A DNA stretch of 64,000 bases from Bradyrhizobium nivariense (GTDB taxonomy: Bacteria > Pseudomonadota > Alphaproteobacteria > Rhizobiales > Xanthobacteraceae). Below are positions 58,311-64,000 of this stretch, in pieces (the first letter of the stretch is position 1; each line of letters starts with the position of its first letter). Location of the stretch: NCBI RefSeq assembly GCF_029846715.1, contig NZ_JARVWW010000010.1, forward strand, positions 176,957 through 240,956, read 5' to 3'. The translations under genes were made by a program, and so were the position numbers. Below the pieces are notes generated by a model. It worked only from the letters and a program-made list of their open reading frames with translations. It did no database searches and was not told where the DNA came from.

Positions 58311-59203
58311 ACAGCTCCCTGGTCCGGATGGCTGCCGGTTTCCCGTCGTGGCCTGAAGTCACGGATAACGTCAAAGCCCTCGAATGTCCGTCGCACTCCG
58401 AAATGGACCACCATGTAGAAGATGACGATCACGGCCAAAATCACCAGGCCAAGACCGGTCGGCATAAAACTCCGGTCGACAAATGTTGTCGAAACAATCG
58501 TCGCGATACCGAATGCCACCAGTGCGCCAGCATAAAGCACCAGACCCAACGCGAGTTCGCCCGACGTGAAGGTGCATTCGTACACCGTGTTTACGATGAT
58601 ATGGCTAACGAAAGAGGTAACAATCACGCCGAAAGCAGCAATGATGAAGACTGCTTCGCCAGTGTGAAGGCCGTAATCGAATAAAACGACGGCCACGAAC
58701 CCAAACGACAGCCAAATGGCCATCACCAGTGTATGCCGATCGAGAGCCTGAGTTCCTGCGAACAACTCGGCATAACCGCGTCGCAGCGCCAGCGCGATTG
58801 CCACCAGCGTTCCCCAGGAATGGCCGAGCGCCACGGGATTGCGCACTCCAAGCTGATCAAGAGCCTTCGCGAACAAGGAAGCTTGCGTTGTGGCGTCCAG
58901 ATGCGCGTGCGCGGACGGTCGCTGTAGCCAAATACTGGCCGGTCGAAGCAAACGGGCCAGTCGGTCGACCAAACCGCTTAGGACGAGATCCTGAATCATG
59001 GTGCCGTTCCCGTGAAACAGGACCACGCAAGGCGCGGCGGCATCGCCCCGTTCGATATAGTGAAGGCGCACTCCGTCGCACTCGGTAAAGACGCCGATGG
59101 GAGGATTCTGTCGCTCTGCTGCCACCTGAAACGCGATGTTGCCGAGGACCAGAACGACAAGTCCGGCCAAAACGATCAGCAGCACGGCTTCAGCGGTGGA
59201 CAT
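58304..59203 (-). CDS. Chimeric alpha/beta-hydrolase - polytopic membrane protein
   Basis: A 299-residue in-frame fusion. Residues 1-147 are an anchored alpha/beta hydrolase N-terminus (TM near 8-24; CVVLFHGNGTMIQDLV; nucleophile Ser129 in GHSWG), with an internal deletion around residues 85-100. From about residue 148 (near 58,762) it becomes a four-helix membrane protein (LVMAIWLSFGFVAVVLFDYG, VFIIAAFGVIVTSFVSHII, LGLVLYAGALVAFGI, LGLVILAVIVIFYMVV). The hydrolase lacks its acid and His residues, so it is unlikely to be active. The membrane part may be a small partner of the symporter that starts seven bases before its stop. Confidence 0.6.
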   Translation of the reverse strand: MSTAEAVLLIVLAGLVVLVLGNIAFQVAAERQNPPIGVFTECDGVRLHYIERGDAAAPCVVLFHGNGTMIQDLVLSGLVDRLARLLRPASIWLQRPSAHAHLDATTQASLFAKALDQLGVRNPVALGHSWGTLVAIALALRRGYAELFAGTQALDRHTLVMAIWLSFGFVAVVLFDYGLHTGEAVFIIAAFGVIVTSFVSHIIVNTVYECTFTSGELALGLVLYAGALVAFGIATIVSTTFVDRSFMPTGLGLVILAVIVIFYMVVHFGVRRTFEGFDVIRDFRPRRETGSHPDQGAVW

Positions 59204-59385
59204 GGTGTCAACCTATATTCGCGATGGCGGGTACCTCGGATCGGCGGCACCCAGCCAGCTAAGAGCCGATGCTTCCGCTCCCTCGTTGTGAGCCGCGCTC
59301 CCCAGCCGAAAGCAAGCAACCGCGATCGGCGCGTGCGTGATCCGCGTTTGCGTCCATCCTTTGCCGCAGCGGGTACAGCTCGCAG

Positions 59386-59881
59386 TTATCGTCCCGGCAG
59401 AGCCGTGAGCTCTTGGGGCGGATTGATGCGCCAGAACGGATATGCCGCCAGTTCTTTCGAATGCTGCCCGAACATATCGACCCGTCTTTTTGTAAACTCC
59501 GTAATGACGCCGAAAAATTCAGTTGGTGACCTGATCGTCGCAAGTCGGAGGCCGAATTCAAAAGCAAATTGCGCGTTAGCCACGGCTATCTCAAGAAGCT
59601 TCGCTTGGCGTCGCTAAAGCAAAGCCTTTCGTTGGATCGCTATCCGTCATTCTCTGGCTGAGGTCATCTGGTAAGGTATCCACCCGAGGCTCAATGAGAG
59701 GAACCTCGTGTTTAGGGTCATCATGAGGCCCAAGAGGCGGTTCAATCGAGACTGCCGCAACAGAACGAAGTAAATCCTCTTTCGGGCTTCGAACAATGGC
59801 CTGCTTGTTCCGTTGGGCCCGCGCAGCCATTTTCGGATTGCGGGCGCGCTTCGGCGCTGTCGCCGGTTTGCGTTTGCTCAT
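59386..59881 (-). pseudogene. Phasin-family protein, frameshifted
   Basis: The first frame starts MSKRKPATAPKRARNPKMAAR after GGAGCG, and runs to DPTKGFALATPSEAS near 59,594. The phasin core continues in another frame: KLLEIAVANAQFAFEFGLRL, then SPTEFFGVITEFTKRRVDMF, KELAAYPFWRINPPQELTAL. Together this is the layout of a Bradyrhizobium-style phasin of the polyhydroxybutyrate granule surface. One indel breaks it. A PHB depolymerase relic lies nearby. Confidence 0.7.
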
Positions 59882-60141
59882 CTGACGCTCCAAGAAAATG
59901 GGGGTGCGACCACAACGGTCATTTCTGAAAGGACAACGGGCTTTGTGACGTGGCGTTCCAAACCCGTGCATTGTTGGACTCCCGCATGAACTGCGATCAA
60001 TCGCGCGTTCTGCGATGTCGACGATGATTTTAGGTAGCAACTCCAACCAACAAACGTCTAGCTGGCAATCTTCCAGACCTATGCTCAACGGGTGTCAGTC
60101 TGAGAACAATCAGCCCTCCGCGTGTTGGGCTCTCCAAAGAC

Positions 60142-60367
60142 CGCTTTATCGCCGACGTTCTCATCGCGGACGTCAAGCTGCCCGGAGGCATCGACGGATG
60201 GCTGATCGCCGAGCGTTGCCGAGAGGATGATCCCAAACTCCCAGTGATCGATGCGACCTGTTTCTCGCCCGTCGCGCCCGCGCTGGCGGATAGTGGTCGG
60301 CTTCGGCGACGCCAAGCTGATCCGGAAGCTCGGCGACGTGCTCGAGGACAACCTGAGCGCCCTGTGA
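60142..60367 (+). pseudogene. Response-regulator receiver fragment fused to an unknown C-terminus
   Basis: One frame reads FIADVLIADVKLPGGIDGW, then LIAERCREDDPKLPVI, the centre of a CheY-like receiver with the phospho-acceptor Asp in LIADVKLP. From about 60,290 another frame reads VVGFGDAKLIRKLGDVLEDN and ends at 60,367. Neither end of a receiver gene is present. It is a relic. Confidence 0.5.
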
Positions 60368-60374
60368 AGCCAGA

Positions 60375-60665
60375 CTACCCACCGAGGGAATGCTCGAGGA
60401 AGAAGCGCAGCATCTCCCTCGTCGCATCCGGCCCTTGCGGATCAGTGTAGGACCCGACGGGGCTGCCGCCTGACCACGCGTGTCCGGCGCCATTGATGGT
60501 CCAGTGTTCGGAGATCGCCCGACCGGCGCCGTCGATCAGGACGGTGCGAGTATAGGCATGCCCGTGGGGTACGCGTCCGCGAAGTACCTTTGTCGTCGGC
60601 CTCGTTGCCCTGGCGGACTGCTCAATAATCTGATCGCCATTCGTTGGATGCACCGTAGTGTCGCT
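60375..60665 (-). pseudogene. PHB depolymerase-family esterase, C-terminal fragment
   Basis: The frame encodes DTTVHPTNGDQIIEQSARA, then GHAYTRTVLIDGAGR and ISEHWTINGAGHAWSGGSP, the C-terminal quarter of LpqC/PhaZ-type depolymerases with the catalytic His in GAGHAW. The Ser nucleophile part is missing. The stop at 60375 appears native. Similarity ends near 60,660. Confidence 0.65.
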
Positions 60666-61180
60666 TTCCTCGGTCCGTGCCGGGTGACGACCATCGGTCA
60701 CTGTGCAACGTCCGGGCTGAATGCCTGCTCAAACTAGCACATTGCAAGCTCAAAGGGGGCCTTAGGTACCAGTCGTTGGGGGCCAGCGAGCACTCCGCAA
60801 AAAGGGGCAAGACGCGACCTCGCGGGAAGGGCAGCTATTGGCGCGCGAAGCGGAAATTGGAGCTGAAGACGAGGTCGCCTAAGGCGCATTTTGGCCGATT
60901 CCGGCGTCTCCGCCGCAGGTCCGGTGCCGGAGTTGATTGCGGACGTGCCGGTTCGAGGCTGATGATGCCCGCAACAGTCTTTGCTCAAGCAGGGCTCAAG
61001 CAGGCCAGTTCGCATGACCCGCGTTAACCCTGTCTCTGATCTTGTCCCGTAACCGCGCCGACTGGTTCACTTCTGCCGCTAAGCCGCCTTACTGGACGTT
61101 TGCAATTGATCTCCGATTTTCGGGAGCTTATTTCCGGCAGGCTTTGAACGAGGCTTCTCGTTCGGAAAGCGTGAAATCAG
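60666..61180. other. No recognisable gene
   Basis: About 515 bases between relics. Short frames occur on both strands but none looks like a protein family. No tRNA, repeat or IS end is seen. Confidence 0.4.
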
Positions 61181-61641
61181 ATGAGAGTCGCTCCCATCCT
61201 CGTTGGCTTCGGTACACTCGCGGTGATGGAGCTTGAGACATCGCCGCGCATGACAAAGCCTGTGAACGAGCCGCCCGTTCAGGCGACCATCGGGTTACGC
61301 GCCTCACACGATACGCTGACGACGGCAGACCGGCTCGATACCCCGCACATGCAATTTGAAGCGCCTCCGCGGCCGGTTTCCTCGAGCGAACCGATGCCTT
61401 CGCCGGATCAAACAGCGACTGATGCGCAAGAGCCTTTGAAGATCATCGAGCCACACAAGCGCACCGCGAGGGGGGAAAATCCGCGGTCATGCTGCCCAGA
61501 CCTCGGCCCTGGCAGGGAACTTCCAAGGCAATTGCGGATGCCAAGCGCGCCAAACCGGTCGCGGAGGTCAAGCTCTGCCGGTCAGGTGTCTTCGATGGCC
61601 TATTCAAAGCATTGAACCTGTCAACGGGATGTCAGACCTAG
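61181..61641 (+). pseudogene. Rhizobial hypothetical protein, frameshifted
   Basis: The frame begins MRVAPILVGFGTLAVMELET and runs through SPDQTATDAQEPLKIIEPHK before losing sense near 61,470. The other frame resumes with AVMLPRPRPWQGTSKAIADAK and ends AEVKLCRSGVFDGLFKALNL at the stop 61641. The pieces fit one small secreted or membrane-linked protein of a type I associate with Bradyrhizobium. Its function is unknown. Confidence 0.5.
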
Positions 61642-61819
61642 CCCCACGATTCCTCTGCATCGGAGAGATGGCCGACAGAAACCCGCGGCTCCTCGCGCAT
61701 GCGTCAGGGCGAACAGGCCGTGCCGACGAAATCCGGCCGCCTCGCCCGGACGAGCGCGGGTCGGTTGTCGCTGCGCGCGGAACTGGCTGTCGGCGGAGTC
61801 CATTACGCTCGCTCTTGGA

Positions 61820-62256
61820 GTGGCGCTAGGCTTGGCTTTCGTCTCAGGTTTCGTCCTGTTCCGCGACGCTCATTTGAAGGGGAAATCGATCGATAAGACG
61901 ACCGCAAAGGCATTGGTCGAGCGCATCATCATAGCCGAGTCCAATGGTGACCCGAATGCAAGGAACAGGCGGTCGAGCGCGACCGGCGCTGCCCAGTTTC
62001 TCGATGACACTGGCGCGAAGCCGTTCGAAGGCACCGACGCGATCTGATCCAGGGCCGCAGCGACAAGGAAGTGTTGGACTTGCGGCGAGATGCCGAGCTT
62101 GCGCGAGAGATCGCCACACGGTTGGTCGAGGAGTATGCCGCGATGCTGAACAGGCGCGGTCTGCCGATCACGCCCGGTTCTCTCTATCTAGCCCATTTCG
62201 CGGGACCCGGTATGAAAGCCTTGCATGAGCGGCATCCGGCAACAATCCCGCAATGA
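61820..62256 (+). pseudogene. Lytic transglycosylase-like protein, frameshifted
   Basis: The first frame has LVERIIIAESNGDPNARNR, then SATGAAQFLDDTG, the SLT-type active site with catalytic Glu in AESNG. It stops at 62,045. The second frame continues RSDKEVLDLRRDAELAREIA, then TPGSLYLAHFAGPGMKAL, the normal distal part, to 62256. About a dozen residues between the two are disturbed. It was a peptidoglycan-cleaving enzyme with an N-terminal anchor. Confidence 0.65.
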
Positions 62257-62344
62257 ATCCATAGCGTTGCCCGATTTCAGCCGCATCGCGGCCCAGGTGG
62301 CGGCGAAGGGTAATGCGGGGTGGGCGCAACACCGGGAGTCTTCG

Positions 62345-63061
62345 ATGTCCGGTTATTTGCGATTTTACTTCGCTGGTTTGGTTTTTGTTGGAGCTCTTTC
62401 GACGGCGGCGCCTGCGTCCTCCAATCCTCTTGGGGGTATCTTCAACACTGCTGCGCCTCAACCCGCGGTAACCTCTCCGCCGCAAGCGGAATGCTTGGGG
62501 CGCCCCGGCAATTTGCCCCCCCAAGGCCAGCATTGGGTCTATCGAATGGACGGTCACCGTAAATGCTGGTTCCTGACCGAAGTTATCGCGAAGGTGAAGA
62601 AGACAGTTCGTCATCGGGCCGAAGATCGCACCGCACGTTTGGACGAGAACGGGACTGCGCGGCCCAGGCAGAGCGCGGTGGTTGATGCGCGCGCGGAGTT
62701 GCTGCGCTCCGCACCGGCCGAGCCGTCTCAGCCGCCTGGAGCCGAAATCAAGGTGGCTGATGCCGCTTCCGTGCTCGATATGGGCACCACCATGACGTCA
62801 GCGGTACCCACCGATCTTTACAGCCGGCGGCCTACGCCTGAGCACTCCGTGCCGGACCAAGTTGACGTTGAGCAGCTCCTCGCGCCCGCGCTCGCCGGCT
62901 CACCTCCAGCTATGCCAACGGGCGCGCGCGTTGCAGAGGCGCACGACGAGGCACGCAGCTGGACGGCAACTTGGTTAGGTGTGCTGCTGATCATGCTTGG
63001 TGGCTTCTCAATCCTAAGCTCGAACCGCACGCTTCGGCACGCGGTGAGATTACGCCAGTGA
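62345..63061 (+). CDS. Exported protein of unknown function with C-terminal anchor
   Basis: A 238-residue protein with a signal peptide (LRFYFAGLVFVGALSTAAPA), a conserved-looking cysteine block (AECLGRPGNLPPQGQHWVYR, GHRKCWF), a long Pro/Ala linker and a C-terminal helix (TWLGVLLIMLGGFSIL). GGGAG seven bases upstream supports the ATG at 62345. The two cysteines likely form a disulfide. I recall similar proteins in Bradyrhizobium but no function. Confidence 0.65.
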   Translation: MSGYLRFYFAGLVFVGALSTAAPASSNPLGGIFNTAAPQPAVTSPPQAECLGRPGNLPPQGQHWVYRMDGHRKCWFLTEVIAKVKKTVRHRAEDRTARLDENGTARPRQSAVVDARAELLRSAPAEPSQPPGAEIKVADAASVLDMGTTMTSAVPTDLYSRRPTPEHSVPDQVDVEQLLAPALAGSPPAMPTGARVAEAHDEARSWTATWLGVLLIMLGGFSILSSNRTLRHAVRLRQ

Positions 63062-63231
63062 GGTAACGCAATAGGCTAGGCACGCACGCGCGCCGCCGCG
63101 CGCTCGATGAATTCCAAGTATAGCCGAATTGCCACACGTACAAAGGTTCCGCGCGCCCACACTTCGTTTGCCCACCGCCTTAGACGGACATCCGATTACG
63201 ATGATGGTCCCTGTTGGGATCGGATTGTGTA

Positions 63232-63465
63232 ATGCGGTACAAAGCATTCGTGGTGGACAGCAGCCGGCAAGTGATCTGCGTGGCGAAGCTCGACTGCATT
63301 GACGAGCAGGCGGCGAGGCGTCGAGCCGAGCAAATGCATGGCGAGCACGACGTTGAGCTTTGGGAAGGCGATCGATTTGTTGCTCTGTTCCGAGGTGCAA
63401 CGCCGAACGAAAGCCAGGGTGACCGCGCGATTCTGAATAGACGGCCGGTCTCTCGGCCGCGGTAG
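63232..63465 (+). CDS. Small conserved-type hypothetical protein (77 aa)
   Basis: MRYKAFVVDSSRQVICVAKL opens a short alpha/beta protein with EQAARRRAEQMHGEHDVELW and GDRFVALF. This resembles small rhizobial proteins of unknown role. A GTG at 63214 is the alternative start. No operon partner is evident. Confidence 0.55.
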   Translation: MRYKAFVVDSSRQVICVAKLDCIDEQAARRRAEQMHGEHDVELWEGDRFVALFRGATPNESQGDRAILNRRPVSRPR

Positions 63466-63660
63466 TTCGAACATTGTGAGGCACGCCGGCTTGGCAGGTT
63501 GCCGACATGTCGCAGGCCGCAGTCGCCGCGGCTCGCTACTGCGCGGGATGAAGGCGCCAGCCTTCCTCCAAATGACGGCAGACGCGAGGATGGCCGGCAA
63601 TCCATGCATGGAAATCACGCGAGTGAGCCAACGCGGGTCAGCCTTCGGACCCGGCGGGTC

Positions 63661-63834
63661 CTAAACGGCTCTTGCTCTGCTGCCCGCTTTGGTACGCCGC
63701 CTTCTCTCGATCGCTCTCGCGCCTATACGTTGGAGCTTACTTCGAAGCTTCTCCACCTCTCTAAGCTCCGCCACAAGCGTTTGGAGCCGCTCGCTCAGAA
63801 CAGCACAAGTATAAATCTGACGCGTCCTGGACAT
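63661..63834 (-). CDS. Small coiled-coil hypothetical protein (57 aa)
   Basis: MSRTRQIYTCAVLSERLQTL leads into a charged helix (ELREVEKLRSKLQRIGARAI) and a basic tail. GAGG six bases before the ATG at 63834 supports translation. It lies just outside the IS element. Family unknown. Confidence 0.4.
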   Translation of the reverse strand: MSRTRQIYTCAVLSERLQTLVAELREVEKLRSKLQRIGARAIERRRRTKAGSRARAV

Positions 63835-63873
63835 TTCCTGCCTCAGAATATGATTTGAAAGAAGTGGATGAAG

Positions 63874-64000
63874 TGAACCGCCCCGGGTTTGCCGGAGGCT
63901 CCAACTCCTGAGAGGATGGAGCCATGACGAGCAAGACGACGAACAAGTTTTCACCCGAGGTCCGGACCCGCGCGGTTCGGATGGTTCTGGATCACGCCGG
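63874..64000 (+). mobile_element. IS3-type insertion sequence, left end (partial)
   Basis: The element appears to begin with the terminal repeat TGAACCGCCCCGGGTTTGCC, followed 50 bases later by the transposase start. The rest lies beyond the window edge, so the other end and target duplication cannot be checked. Confidence 0.65.
63924..64000 (+). CDS. IS3-family transposase OrfA (partial)
   Basis: [20 protein letters not shown] is the start of an IS3-group OrfA, a helix-turn-helix DNA-binding subunit. GAGAGGATGGAG precedes the ATG. Only about 25 residues are in the window. It normally makes active transposase by frameshifting into OrfB. Confidence 0.75.
   Translation, partial: MTSKTTNKFSPEVRTRAVRMVLDHA

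Noticed and set aside
63050..63618. Overlapping minus-strand frames near the right end
   Set aside because: They overlap each other and the plus-strand 77-residue gene, with no start signals or family resemblance.
1..64000. CRISPR array, tRNA or rRNA genes
   Set aside because: No regularly spaced short repeats with unique spacers, no cloverleaf-like sequence and no rRNA segment were recognised by eye. A tRNA scan would be needed to exclude a diverged tRNA.

Overview
The window is GC-rich, codes densely on both strands, and looks like a Bradyrhizobium-type alphaproteobacterium. The clues are sulfonate-scavenging clusters, Bradyrhizobium-style phasin and periplasmic proteins, a solo LuxR helix-turn-helix protein, and a VirB-type conjugation remnant. 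This is judged from protein families read by eye; no database was searched.

Region 1 (1-21 kb) is an organosulfur and sulfonate acquisition island. It holds a partial peptide-type binding protein, DszA/NtaA-like and SsuD-like flavin monooxygenases, an SsuCBA-type importer, a DszC/SfnB-like acyl-CoA-dehydrogenase-fold enzyme, a flavin reductase and a serine O-acetyltransferase. A convergent TauD-like dioxygenase plus TauABC-type importer operon follows. Beyond it lie a flavoprotein monooxygenase and a NlpA/MetQ binding protein, both frameshifted, a methyltransferase, another NtaA-like monooxygenase, an Lrp/AsnC regulator and a YdhR-like protein. Together these would import sulfonates or sulfones, release sulfite with reduced flavin or 2-oxoglutarate, and feed cysteine synthesis. 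The island ends at about 21.02 kb, where an N-truncated monooxygenase abuts the tail of an MFS exporter.

Region 2 (21.7-28.8 kb) is the distal half of a VirB/D4 type IV secretion operon: a VirB7-like lipoprotein, VirB8, VirB9, VirB10, VirB11, VirD4 and an LPD7-type protein. VirB1-B6 and an obvious relaxase catalytic domain are absent.

Region 3 (29.4-33.3 kb) is a compact cassette of two paralogous membrane-anchored TPR proteins around a membrane-anchored CbxX/CfxQ-type AAA+ ATPase and a small single-pass protein. I cannot assign it to a known system.

Region 4 (33.3-51.9 kb) is the most striking part and runs entirely on the minus strand. Its order is an HlyB-like ABC exporter, an HlyD-like fusion protein, a solo LuxR HTH protein, an exported 220-residue protein, a 3839-residue repeat protein, a BAHT-type O-heptosyltransferase and an FkbM methyltransferase. 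The giant protein carries a phage-lysozyme-like N-terminus, a calcium-loop segment, about 1450 residues of DGS-T-T repeats, a DUF4214 domain and about 1200 residues of strand-loop-strand repeats. Those repeats are the usual heptosylation target of autotransporters, but this protein has no beta-barrel and sits beside type I secretion genes. I infer a glycosylated, possibly methylated, type I-secreted surface protein.

Region 5 (52.4-64 kb) is a graveyard and mosaic. It has one intact PIN toxin/antitoxin pair and one intact sodium:solute symporter. Around them are truncated, frameshifted or chimeric pieces: WGR/monooxygenase, GlnQ-type ATPase, aldose epimerase, CaiB, LysR, hydrolase/membrane fusion, phasin, response regulator, PHB depolymerase and lytic transglycosylase. 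The window ends inside an IS3-type element.
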